This document shows positions 47,404-59,900 of a DNA stretch of 64,000 nt, piece after piece. The notes under the pieces are model-generated. The model had not been told where the DNA came from. It did no database searches and worked only from the letters and a program-made list of their open reading frames with translations. The stretch comes from Asterochloris sp. CNOR1 (lineage: Eukaryota; Chlorophyta; Trebouxiophyceae; Trebouxiales; Trebouxiaceae), in contig OZ017750.1 of assembly GCA_963969365.1 (NCBI GenBank), positions 248,001-312,000 of the forward strand, read 5' to 3'. Within the stretch, counting starts at the first letter, position 1. Every line of letters begins with the position of its first letter. Made by a program: the position numbers and the translations under genes.

Positions 47404-50400
47404 ATGGACCCGGCTGGCCCCTCAGACCTCATGCTGGATCAATTCGTGCTCGATATGTGGAGCCAGAGCCCCAATGGCCATAGTGGCATGCCCTTCAACC
47501 TTCCAGCTGAAAATGCAGCCCAGCACAGACAGGAGACCACAGCACCTATGGCGCAGTGGGGTAACCAGCAGCCCTCCCTCCCTGTGAGTACACCCCAATT
47601 TAGCATGCCTGAGCGGCAGCTGAGGGGAATAATGCAAATGCATGCACTCTTCAAGCTCTCCTGGGCCCTTGCTGAACTTTGGGGAGGCCCTCGCTGAGCT
47701 TTGGGCTCATGACTACGCAGGTGCAGGTGCCAATGAGTGGCATGGCCCCCAACAGGGCCGCAGCACACTCGCCGGCGGGCAGCCTGCCTACCACCAGCAG
47801 CAGCGGCCTGCTGAACGACTTGGAGGCCGGAGGACGCAGCAACAGTTTTGGGCAGTTGTATCAGCAGGACGAGAGCCCTGACGACATGACAACGCACCGC
47901 GAGAAGAACCGCTTGGCGCAGAGGAAGTTCAGAGCCCGCCAGAAGGTGGGCCTCTGCTGTGGGCACTGCACACAAGGCTGTGTGTCTTGCCTGTGTCCTG
48001 CATGGCCCCTTCTGCTGCCCTCAGCTTCGCTGCACTGATCGTATGGCCTGAGCCTTATCCGTTTTATACGCAGCTGCTTGTCCCCCAACTGTGCTGCACA
48101 GATCTGCATCATGGCTTGACTTCGAATACCACACAGAGCCTTGTGGCCAGGATGGCAGACCACACCTCAGGCGATTCTGGTCTCTGCAGGAGAAGATGAA
48201 GACCAGCCAGAAACAGCTGGATGAGCTGACTAAGAGGGTCAGCATGCTCATGGCAGAGAAGTCGCAGCTGGAGACGCGCAACAGGTGGGCAGATCAGGTG
48301 TTGGGAGTTATCCTGCAGGTTCTACAACAGGGCTTCCATCAGCGTAGCACTGACACTCAGCCACCTGCAGGTGGCAGAGCATGTGTGCTGCCTGCTGCTG
48401 AGCACGCAACTGCACTCCGTGAGTCACAGCCGCTGTGCTCCATGGTACACGACACCTTTGATGTCAGCAGCTGGAAACAGCGCCTGGCTGCATGCAGAAT
48501 CTTGGAGGAGGTGGTCACGCTCAACATGACGCATGAGCAGATGCTGCACTGCAATACGGTGAGCCTGCAAGCTCGCCAAATCGGGCTGCCCCATGCATGC
48601 GACATGACTCAGCAAGCTGGGGCGGGGCGATCCTGAGATGATTCATTTTCCCCGTCACGTGAGCCCCTTGTGAACTTCGTTAAGCAAGGGATGCCCCTGC
48701 TGGGCTGAGCAATGTTGAACACTTCCTGCGCCATCACTGATCAGGATCACGGGGCTGGCTGGTGCCGCAGCTCACTTCTCATGAGCTGCATCCTGTGTCA
48801 AGGCAGACGTCAAGGCTGCACTCATGTGCAGTCTGCTGTTCAGGGTGGGCAGGCCGCATGGAATTGCTGCAGCAGAGACAGTCAGCGGTTCCCTTTTTGC
48901 CGCAAAGGGTGCACACCCATGGCTGTGACATCAGCGCGTCTTTAGGTCTTGGCAGTAGGGGCCAGACAATGATGCAGGCCTTGACACAACGCAATGAGCA
49001 CAGTCTTGCCTGCCCGAAATGTGTCTGGGTGCACTGGCCTCCCCTGCTCAGCGGCTGCTTTATGGGTCTGCACCTTGCTGCCTGCTGACGCTGCCGCGAG
49101 CGGCAGTTTGAAGGTTTCCCTGATGGGTCTGCTGGGCCTTGTCATGGCTACACTCCCCCCCCCGTCTGGGAGGGTACCATTGCCTGCTTTAAGGCACTCC
49201 TGTTTGTGTGCAAGCTGGTGGGTGCTGCTGAAGTCTGTTTTTGTGGGGGGACACACGCTTTGTTGCCTGGCACGCTGTTTTCTTCCTCTGAATGAAGGAT
49301 GCATGACACAGGGAGTGTCGTGGGCCCCCAATACCAGCCCTGAAAAAATGGCAAGATTCTTGTGTGGCTGCAGGAGATAATGGCGCGTGAGCAGGAGATC
49401 TTGTGCGAGGAGTTGGCGCAATTTGTCAATGTGCTGGAGGGGCGCACCGACTTGGGCGTGGCAGATGCCAAGCGGTGGACGCTGAAGGAGTGGATGGCCA
49501 CCATCTTCCCGGTGAGGCAGCCAGCAACTGGCTGCAGCACGGAGAGGCTGAGCCACCTCCCACATGAGCAGGCTGCTTGCTGGCGCCTACTGGCACAGCC
49601 AGAATTAAGGCAGTGCTGGGACCATGGGTTCAGATACGGCTATTACACATGACAGCAGTGAAGAGCCTGTCTGGTGCCGCAGTTGGCCTGTTTCTGGGGC
49701 ACACCCCGTCTCCAGCAGGGCAGCAGCACTGCTGCCGCATGCTGAAGGACACTCTGCACACCCACGTCCATGCAGAGCCAGCCCTGGCTTCATGGCATGG
49801 CCCGCCTCACCGACCCCTGACCTGTGCTGTTCTGACCTGACGCAGAAATACATCGAGAAAGTGAAAGTGCTCGTGAAGCAGGGGATGCAGGACCCGTCCG
49901 GCCCCGCCCTGGCAGAGCTGGAGAGCGTGATGAGCATCAGGGTGAGCAGAGCTGCACTCCCAGGAGCACGCCGCGGGAGGCCCAAATGTATGGGTGTGCT
50001 GCCAGGCAGACTGGACTGTGCTTAGGATGCGGCGCAGCACTGCAAAGCGTGCATGAAGTCCTCTTGAGTGTGCCTCTATGCATGGCGTGCTGTGCTCATG
50101 GTGAGGCGCAGCTTTGGCACTGCACCTGGCAGGCCTGTGAGGCCCCCCTGCCAAGCATGCTGCTTGGGTACCTTGTGTGCAGGCCCGGCTGCGCATCTGC
50201 ACCTCCGAAGTCTTGGTGAACAGAGCAGCGTGCTGTCTGGGACGATCACTGACATGCTGGGCCCATGCTGCAGCGAGCACATGAGAAACGGCGCGCGCTG
50301 TTCAGCTGCTTCTATTGGGCGGTCTACAGCTGGAACTTGGAAGCCATGCAGTCGGCGGGGTCGCCGCCAGGGCAGGCGACCTGGAAAGCCATGCTGGTGA

Positions 50401-53386
50401 GTGCTGCACGCTGCCGCGGTGGCGGCCCCTGGCCTGAAGCGTATGCAATCCAGCGCAATGCTGTTGACCTGAGAATGCGATCAACATAATTCCAGCAGCA
50501 GGGACTGCCCCCGACCAGGCTGCACCTGATCTGAAGCAGCGGCAGGCGCCTGGCGCAAAAGAGAGGTGGAAGTCATGTGACAGGCGCACCCTGCGGGGCA
50601 GGCCTGGATGCAGCGTTCCTGTATGGGCAGGGTGCTGTAACCACGCTGGCCAGAGCCATGGTGCAGCACTGCAGGGCAGCGGGGCATCTGAAGCACAGCC
50701 AGTGCTGGAAAGGGCGCGGAGCCCGAGTGTTGGCCCACACATGCATGCTGGACACACGTCGAGGGTTCACCATCTATGGTGCAAGCTGGAGCTGCCTGGA
50801 CACATCTCTGGCCTGTCATGGCCAAGGAGGCCCTCACAAGTGTTGTGTGGACCCTGCCCGCGTGGCTGCAAGAGCGTAGACTGTGCAGCACTTCAGGGGC
50901 ACGCCCAGTGCACAGGGTATGCAACAGTGGCCTGCCCTGGGTTCAGGACTCCTCCTGCATGAGGCCTGCAGTGCCCAGGCCATGCAAGCACAGGGTGGCT
51001 GCTCAGTCAGCCACCTGCCAGCGTTTTTGCTGGTGATTTCGTATTGGTGGTACCACCAACCTGGGCTGCAACTCGTGACTCTGAGGAAGCACATCGTGGT
51101 ACAGATTCACCTCTCACATTGGGTTCCCGTCGGGTTCAGTTGAAGTGGCTACGTGCTCCACCCGCCGCATCCCTGTGCTGTGCAGGACAACCTGCGCCTC
51201 ACAAGTTCCCAGGAGACGGCCATCCTTTCGGCGCGGTCCACCATGCTGGACAAGCTGAGAGCCATCGGGCGGCAGCGACGGCAGCTGCTATCGGGCCTGG
51301 CCATGGAGCTGCTGCAGACGCCGCAGGTGAGGCTCCACCTCAGACAGGGTCGGGGTTCGCATTCACTCGTGTCGAGCCCGCTGCAGACGGCGCAGGTGAG
51401 GCATTGAGTCAGTGGCGGCAGCTTCTGTCAGGCACAGCCACAGAGCTGCTGCAGACGTTGCAGGATAGATACCAGACGATTGCACATGTGGCAACCCTCA
51501 GCTCAAGCAGACAAGCAGTCTCTGCAGATAGGTAGGTGATTTCAGTTTTTGCTGTTTTAAAGCTGCAGAGCAGCAAGATGCAGGCCTGGCTGGGCAGAAG
51601 GTCAGGTCTGTCCAGGTGGCACTACTCTCCTGGTGCCTACTGCCGTCCAGCAGCATGTGGACAAGGCTGGTCTGTAGCAAACCACAAGTTGCTGATCCCC
51701 AGAGACAGGCTTGGCTGCCCTCACTGTCTACGGCGATCAAGTGTAACAAGTGCTGCTGGCGCCTGCCACCTGCCAATGGCATGTGGACCTGGTTCATATT
51801 TGCGTCACTTTGGCAGCATAGATGCTGCCCATTTGCAGCCGTTGTGTCTTTCAAGGTGCATGCCGAGGCCAAGCTGGTGCAGCAATCGTCTGCCTGTGAC
51901 ATACCAGCGGCATGTGGACATGGCTGGGTCCGCAATCTGGTGCTGAGGGTTGTGTTGCTACTTGTGCGCTGGCTACTGCTGGCTGTCTCTCTCGGGCAGG
52001 TGCAGTGACAGGCCACGCTGATGCACTGGCTGGCTCCCTGCAGGAGGAGTGGCCGCAGTGCCCCTCAGTGCAGCAGCTGCAGAAGAACCTTGGGCAGGAG
52101 CGCGCTGCCGTGTTTACATTTATGTACAGTACTTGTGACGAGGTGCGCGGAGCCAGCTGCCTATTGCTGCTTGTTGCACCTGCTCTGCGGTTTTTGTGAG
52201 GCCGAGTCCGGCAGAATCCCAGCGTGTGGCAGCTGTTTACTTGTTTCTGTGCATTAGCTGTGCAGATGTGCTGCCAGCTGCGTGTTGTCGTTTGCTGCAC
52301 ATGCTCTGTGGAGTCGGTTGCCATGCTGTGCCTGGCAGCAACAAGGAAAAAAGAAGAAGACAGCACTTGCATGCCTGCAGCGTGCTCATGCCGACCAGCC
52401 TCCACAATGCTTGCTGCACATCAAAGTCAGGAGCTTGAACTGCACCTGTGTCTCTGCTGCCTGCAGACGTTGACCAGTGTTCAGGAGGCAATCTTGGACA
52501 CAGAAAGCTATCCCTGGGCCCCGGACATCTGGCAGATCAGCTGCCTGCTGGCGTCAGCCCGTGGGCAGCAGGACAAGGGGCAGGTGCCTGATCTGAAGCT
52601 AGCCGGGCCCGCGCTGGCCTCCCTGCTGCCCCACAGCACAGCCTTCACGCTGCTGACGGAGCCGCTGATGGCCCAGGGGCTGGCACTGAAGCTCAAGCGT
52701 GAGTGTGCTGTTGAGATCCTGATGTCCATCACAATATGGGTTTGGTATGGTTGCAGGCATGGTGCATGAGTGTGCACCAGCAGGTGCATGCTGCAGGTTC
52801 AGCGGTGAAGCTCCAGCATGAGTGCTGCCTGTGGTAGCTTTCTGCTCTCCAGCATGGGCTCACGCCGCTGTTGGGACCTGCTGTTGGCTTTCACTCCACT
52901 TTGGAGCTGCTTGGTTTGTGGGGGTGTCAAGTAGGACTGGGCGGCTGCGCTGACAGGTTGCAGATGTGGTGCAAGCTTTGTGCCCTCAGCAGGGACATGC
53001 TGCAAGCCTCACACTGCGGCTCAGGTGGAAGGGCCTGCTGTGTCTCTTTTGGCTTGATCTGCAACTGGTCAGGCAGGCTGCCCTGCTGTGGGAGGCCAGG
53101 CGCCAGAAAGGGGAACCGAGTCTGGAAGCTTTCACCCATGAGGTGCGGTGTCACCATCTGACAGCACGCCGACGCTCTGCCGGTCCCCTGCGCTGTGCAG
53201 TGGTCAGGTGCTGCTGCTGTTCTCTGAAGCCTGCTCGGCTGGCTTGCTGCAGGCGGGATCCTGAAGAACCCCTTCCAGTTGGTGGTCCCTGCCGCGGCCT
53301 TCTCAACCCCCAGCATAAAAGCACTGGAGAATATGTCCCTCTTTGATGTGCACTGCGGGGGCTACAGAGACATCCAGTTCTGGTGA
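47404..53386 (+). CDS. bZIP transcription factor (YAP/Pap1-like basic region) with long C-terminal region
   Basis: ATG at 47404 begins MDPAGPSDLMLDQFVLDMWS. Exons 47404-47583, 47721-47945 and 48190-48284 join in phase. They encode the basic region REKNRLAQRKFRARQK (Asn-x7-Arg, with the NRxAQRxFR form seen in YAP/Pap1 proteins), then a coiled coil with spaced hydrophobic residues (MKTSQKQLDELTKRVSMLMA). Later exons are about 49374-49512 (RWTLKEWMATIFP), 49846-49941, 50182-50216, 50274-50396 (ALFSCFYWAVYSWNLEAMQS), 51184-51326, 52043-52141, 52469-52697 and 53252-53386 (ENMSLFDVHCGGYRDIQFW, stop). The exons between 48284 and 49374 are uncertain. It should act as a nuclear DNA-binding dimer. The alpha-helical C-terminus of several hundred residues may be regulatory; I do not recognise its domain. 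The targets are unknown. Confidence 0.85.
51270..51470 (+). repeat. Repeats of a bZIP-gene exon end and donor
   Basis: The exon end GAGCTGCTGCAGACGCCGCAG with donor GTGAGGC (51326/51327) recurs at about 51380-51402 (CCGCTGCAGACGGCGCAG, then GTGAGGC) and at 51440-51463 (GAGCTGCTGCAGACGTTGCAG, then GATAGA). The upstream GGCGGCAGCTTCTGTC matches GACGGCAGCTGCTATC of the exon. Confidence 0.85.
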
Positions 53387-53934
53387 GATCCCTCTGCAGT
53401 TGCATCGTTTTGCGTGAGGCACCAGCCTGGTTGCTGGCAGGAGCAGCTCGATTGCAGCTTTTGTGCCCTGTCCAAGCCACCACTGGCAGCTTGCTTGCGC
53501 TGCCAATGCAGGGACTGGATGCAGCAGAACCTGCACAACCTGGTGCCGACGCTGCCTCACTGAGAGGCTCCGTGTGCTGGCACCACCCCATCTTTTCACT
53601 TCTTGGCCCCATTTCTGGCTTGCAGCAAACTACAGACTTGGTTCACTTGCTGGTGGGTTTAGTTCCTAGTTCGAAGACCCTACATGTTGTGTCTTGTCTA
53701 CTGATCGCTAGGCGATGTAACAGCAAGTCTCGCCTTTTCATGTTTGAATATGAATTATACTGCAGCTCGGCACAAGAAGTCAGTCTAGTGACACATTGGC
53801 CAGTCAGTCAAAGCCATAAAGCCCATGCAGATTTAGATGCCGACTGGAAATCTGCCCAGGGCTGGCATACATCGCAACCCGATCTGAGTGCGCCCTCGAC
53901 GGTACTGAGAAGGACATTTTCGGGCTTCGTCAGC
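53387..53934 (+). other. Intergenic region, promoter of the RCC1 gene expected
   Basis: The 548 bp between the bZIP stop and the RCC1-gene ATG contain no supported gene. The part at 53690-53780 is noticeably AT-richer than its surroundings. I could not assign a core promoter element with confidence. Confidence 0.4.
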
Positions 53935-56900
53935 ATGGCTAAGGCCAAGGCTGACACCCAGGCAGCAGCAGGAGCCAAGACTGCTGGCAAGCGCAGGACC
54001 ACCAAGGCTCCCGCAACCAATGCCAAAGCAGCATCGAAGGCAGCTCCTAAGCGGACTGGTGCTAGCACGCCCAAGGCTGCCAGCGTCAAGGCCACTGCTG
54101 CAGGTGTGTGCATCAGAGCTGTGTGCATGTGTTGCCTAGGGTGCCTGGCGTCGCATGCTGTATCTGATGTGCAGCCCACTTGCACGACACGGCAACCCTG
54201 CCTGTCTGCTAGGCAGCTGCGTGACCTCTATCGCTGTGTTTCTGTGGTGCAGGCATGAAGGCGCCAGGTTCCAAGAAGGGCAAGGCATCTCTGCAGGTCA
54301 GCATGCATGCTGCATGGCAACCGCCAGGGCCCTTGCCGGCATCGCTATTGCGCAAACAGTGCCTTGTCAGTCCCTGCAGCGCAGCCTGCTGGCTTGTGCG
54401 GAAGGTGTCCGGCCACCTGCAGGCCTGGTGCCCAGCCTGCCCGCCCTCCCAGCAGCCACCAACGCCTGCCTGGCTAGGCTGTGCACTTACGCTGATTTCC
54501 TGAAAGCTCTTGTTGCTTAGCACAGCAAGCCAGCTGCCTGCAGGAGGAGGCGCCTGCCAAGGGGACCCCTGCCGTGGCTAAGAAGACGGCTGCTGCAAAG
54601 AAGCCTGCTGCCAACAAGCCGCCTGCCAGGAAGTCCTCTGCTGTGGCCAAGAAGACGCCGGCTGCCAAGAAGACGCCTGCCAAGAAGCCTGCTGCCAAGA
54701 AGGCGCCAAGGACTAACGCCAAGGCTCCGGCAAGCAAGGTGTGCTGATGCAGGACTCTGATAGGTTGGCCCAGTATGCGGCACGCATGTCGCATTTCTGG
54801 CTTCCAAGTGGGCTCACTTGTGCGCATGGATCCTCTTTGTGGCTTCCCTGCAAAGCTGCACAGCGCTCACTCTGCACCGCAGCGAGATGCGCCTTCTGCG
54901 CTGTCGTGCTGGTTGCATGCTCTGAGCTGGCAGGGCAAGCCGCAGGGCCGGGCATGGGCAATTGTGCCTCAGCACAGCAAGCACTTGCTGAATCCCTTGT
55001 GCAGCAAGCTTCATCAGCATCTCTGCTCCTGCAGAGGAGGGCTGCAACGATGGCCGCGGTTGCTCAAAAGGCTACAGGCGCTGCTGCCTCTGTGCCCATT
55101 CATGTGTACTTGCCTGCAGTGAAGAGCTGCCGCTGTAATAAGGGCCACAAGCGCTGCTGCAAAACCTGACAATCCTTCTCATGCCTGCCTGCAGATGCCA
55201 GGAGGGGGCTGCAAACGCCAGGGAGACTTGCATGTGTGCAGCAAGTGTGGCAATGCGTCACACGTGTGCCTGCCCACCTGCAGAAGACTGGCGTCACTAA
55301 ATCTGCAGCTGCCCTGAAGACCACCACTGCTGAGCAGAAGGGATCTGCCAAGGCCACCTCTGCCAAGAAGCCTACTGCTGCCAAGCAGACACCAGCAGCC
55401 AAGAAGGCAGCCACCCCAAAGAAGATGTCCGCTGCCGAGAAGGCCCCTGCCAGACAGAAGACGACAGCGGCGCAGAAGCAGGCAGCGAAGGACAAGGCTG
55501 CAGGCAAGAAGCCTGCAGCAGCAGAGGAAGAGGCCCCAGCTGGGAAGGCAGAGGGTGCTGGGGCCAAGGCCCCCGCCAAGAAGGCAGCTGCCACCCGCAA
55601 ACGGGGACGGGAGGTCACTACTGAGGCTGAGCCACGCCAGCTGCCTGGTGTGGAGCACCACACCCATCAGAAGGTCAGCGCCTGTAGTTTGGGTGCTGTC
55701 ACTGTGGCACGCCTGGTGTCTGGTGGTAGGTGGCCGGTAGCACTCAGGGGCCCCTGCTAGTAAAATCAAGCACAGCACAGAGCCCCAAGATGTTAGCCGC
55801 ATGGTGAGTGGGGTCCTCCAACGCAGACAGCAAGCAAGGGGAGTTTGAGACTGGCCCAACTAGGATGTGGTGCTGGTCGAGTCCGCAGCCAGCTTTCTGA
55901 AAACAGCACACGCCAAGCTGCTTGGGAGGTTTCAGCACAGCCCACACTGTGTTGATCTGCTGTCAGCTTGCTTTGCGGCCCAGCAAGATTGTCAAAAATG
56001 CAAAGTCAACAGGTCATTCCCTTGTGCCAACCTGCAGGTGCCTGGGCACATGTTTGTGATAGGGGATGCCGACTGTGGCCAGTTTGGGCTTGGGGAGGAC
56101 GAGATGTCGGCGCCTCGCCCCCGGCCGACAGACATTGCGGGGAAGCAGGTTGACACTGCCAAGCTCTGCTCAGTGGTGCTTGGTTGGGAGCCCCGCCTTG
56201 CCCCGCCTTGTTCGTGGTTGAGCAACAAGAGCGGCCCAGTGTGCGCCTGGCAGCGCCTTGCTCAGTCATGCATTGATGGTGTGCATTGTCGGCGTGCACT
56301 TGGCAATTAAGCTAGGTTTGGCCCAAGGCTTTGACAGTGCACCACCTGGCGCACAGGCTTGGCCAGCAGGTAAGTCTTGTGCTGGCAGCCCCTGCCTCAG
56401 CAGTCCTCTGTCAAGAGCCCTGACTGGCACTGCCTGTTGCACTGGCTGTCTACATCGAATCCACAGGCTGGCTTGTGTCGTTGATGAACAGGAAGACCCT
56501 TCCTGCTGTCCACGCATCTGTCTCTCTCTGGCAGTCTGCACCAAGTGTGGCTGCACTGTTGCAGGTGCTGCAAGTGGTGACCGGGGGCATGCACACCATG
56601 GCCCTCACAGACGACTTCCAGGTTTGGACGACAGGCGTTAATGATGAGGGGGCCCTGGGGCGCCCAACAGGTGAACCCCATGGCTGCTGTGTCTCAGATC
56701 CCACACCCAGCTGCTGCATGGTGATTCGCAAGCACCACCCCTTCGATGCCCGTGCAGTGCCTGTGCATCAGCCTGCTGTGGCCCTGCCCAGCCATTGACC
56801 TAGCTGCAAGGTCAGAACATTTGAGCTGGTAATAGTATGGCCCATCGCCGACTCTGGGCCAGCACCGTACCGACCTGGACCCCGGCAGCGTGCGGCATCT

Positions 56901-59900
56901 CACCAAGCAGCTCTCGACTGAAGAGTGCTTATGTGAGTGAACACCTGTGCTGCCTGCCCTGTAGATGGTGATGTCTGGAAGGAAGTGGAGGTGCCTAAGG
57001 CGAGCAGCTACACCTGGGGCCGTGTAGAAGTTCCCACGGAGCACGGGAAGGTGGTGCAGCTGGCTGCAGGTGAGCTCTTGCTTTGACTCCTGTCTTCACC
57101 TCTTTTGTTTATGCAGCAACAAGAGGCCTGACCAACATCAGGCGTGCCCTTTAGAGTCTCTGGCTGAGAACGGCGACTGCCACACCCTCTGCTGTGCCCT
57201 GCCGGCTCACGACTGAGCTAGGGGCTACTAGACATTGGCCTCATGCAGGCTGCCACAGGCTTGCTGCTAGCTACACGCATTGCTCACCTGGCCTAGGCAT
57301 CCCCCTGCAACAGACAGCCACATGCTGGCTGTGACTCAGCAAGGGGCTCATCACTAGCCTGCTTCAGCCTGTCCCTTGACAGAGCCCGTCACTCATCGGC
57401 TTTGTGCTTCACTTGCAGGAGACGCCCACTGGCTGGTTTTGACTGAGTAGTGGCAGCATTAACTTGTTTCTGTTCGTCACCTGCAGGGGACAGCCACTCG
57501 CTGGCCCTGACTGAGCAGGGGGCCGTGTATGGGTGGGGCACCTACCGCAACACCCAGGGCGTCTACGGCTTCTCCCCCACGCAGCGCATCGCAGCCTCTC
57601 CCACCCTGGTCTACGTCTCTCCTGGGGTCACCCCTGCTGCTGCTCAGCATGACCAGATCGTGCAGATTGCGGCTGGTGAGTCACTGATTGTTGTGAGGTG
57701 CTATTGCCTTGCAGGCAGCATGGATGGGCTGCAGCCTGAGTCAGAAGGTTGCCCTTATCCTGTAGCTCAGACCGCTCAGCATGGCACATGCCAGCCTGTG
57801 TGCTGGACGTACAGCAAGGTGTTGAGGAATCCTGCACTTGCATATCACAGGCTCTGCGAGACTGGACCTCAATGCAGCAACAAGCACATGCCTGGCCTCA
57901 GCCTGCAAGATCTTCTTGGCCGAGCTCCTGAGACCCCCGCAGTCATACACACCACAGCCTCACACAATCTCTCTCTGCCCCCTGCAGGCCTGCTCCTGCT
58001 CTGAACCTTGCAGTCTGGTAGCCTCACGGCATTGCAGCACTGCTACCACCCCACAGACCTTACGCCTGACCGATTGATACATCCCCTGTCTGCCTGCCAG
58101 GCTGCTGCTACCTGCTCCTCTGTACCCCCTGCTGATCACTGGCCCCTGCTGCATAAGTCTCCACTGCCTCATGCAGGGCAGGCAAGATAAAGAAAGAATT
58201 AAACTTCACGATCTGGCCCTGCCAGCAGGCTGTACATCTCCTGGCCACAAGGTCCTCTGCCACTCTGCTCCTACCAACTGCTCAGGCTGTAGTCCTCCTA
58301 TCGGCAAGCCTTTGTTCCATCAATGAATTCCTGCTTCTTTGCTCTCAACAACGGCTCTCTGCTGCAGGTGACGACCACGACCTGGCGCTCACCCGCGCCG
58401 GCACCATCCTAAGCTGGGGCGCCGCAGGACAGGGCCAGCTGGGGCGCACCACTGCCCGCACCCTGGACGCGGCTCGCAGCGAGGACAAGCTCAAGCATCA
58501 GCTGCTGACGCCTGCGCCGGTGAAGCTGGTGCGCAGGGGCCGCGTGGCCAGCCACAGCAAGGTGAGGGGTCTCTGCCTTCGGTGATCTGAGCTGCACGCG
58601 GGCGCACCTCAAGTAGGGGTGCAAGGCAGCAGGGCTGCAGGGGACCCGCTCCCTTCTGCTCGAATTCAAGGCAAAGGGCATTTTGTACACCCCAGATCAT
58701 GGCCCACCTGCCTTTTGGCTTGTGTACTGGGTCTCTTCCCCAACCGTCCTGCCTTCATGCGCTGAGCATCAGCCATGCTGCTCTGCAGATGGTGGAGGTG
58801 GCCACTGGCAGCTACGGCAGCTTTGCGCTGACTGAGGAGGGGCATGTGTGGGCATGGGGCCTGAACCAGTATGGCCAGCTTGGCATTCCTGGCGAGGTAA
58901 GCAATTTCGCCCATCAGTGGGGTTTATTTTGCTGTATGCCCAAGCCGTCAGGTGTGGGCAGGCTGAGGGTCTTATTCAGCCTCTGCATGTCTTGAGTGCA
59001 AGCGGGACAAGGGCCAAGAGGAGCTTGCACCACATCTCACCAAACCAGCACCTGCGGGCTGTGCGATAGGCCAGTAGGAGAGTACCCACGCCCTGTGCTC
59101 GTCCACGTTCCTGCAAGCAGCATGCCTTTCGAGCCCTGTGCCAGAGAGTCTCCACCTGCACATTACCCCTGCTGCAGGAGCCGTTGTACTCCCCCATGCT
59201 GGTGAACAGCCTGCATGGCCACACCATCAGATCGCTGAAGGGGGGGCAGCATCACACTCTAGCGCTGACTCAGGTGGGCCGAAGGAGGCATTTCCATATT
59301 GTCGGGGCCCAGTCCACATCTGCCGCTTCAATGTGCTTGTCGATGATGACAGCATCTGAAACCGTTTGTAGATTTGCACCGCCAGCCCTTTCCGTGCAGG
59401 ACGCCAGGCTCCAGACCCTGATCCTGAAACCCTGCTGCTCTGTAAGCACCGCATCCCCAGCCAAAACATCCTCACCCCTCCTGCCAAGATCATGCAGAGC
59501 CCATCTGCTCTGCCATGCAGGACGGCAAGCTCCTGTCCTTCGGCCGCCCCACCTACGGACGTCTGGGGCGCAAGACTGACCTGGACTGCTACAAGGACAC
59601 AGCCAACCCCACCCCTGCAGCAGTGGAGGGGCTGGAGGGGCACCAAGTGGAGGGCTTCGATGCAGGTGAGCCCATGCGGTTGCTGTCAGAGTTGCACTGG
59701 GGTTGCTGTAAGGTTGCATTGACACAGTGATGTGGGCACCAGGTGGAGGGCAGGGAAGCAGGAGAGCGCCTGGGATTGCTGTGAGAGTTGCACATAAGGG
59801 CTCAGTGGGCATGGGCCTCTCGTGGAAGCCTGGAAGCAGGTACGAGAGACAGGTTGTGATGCCCCATGCCCTGTGCTGCTGGCTAGGTCAATGGGTTTGC

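Noticed and set aside
53935-55760. Independent histone H1 gene
   Set aside because: There is no globular winged-helix domain, the fourth exon ends at a donor that joins in phase 0 to RCC1, and RCC1 has no other plausible start. Kept as one gene.
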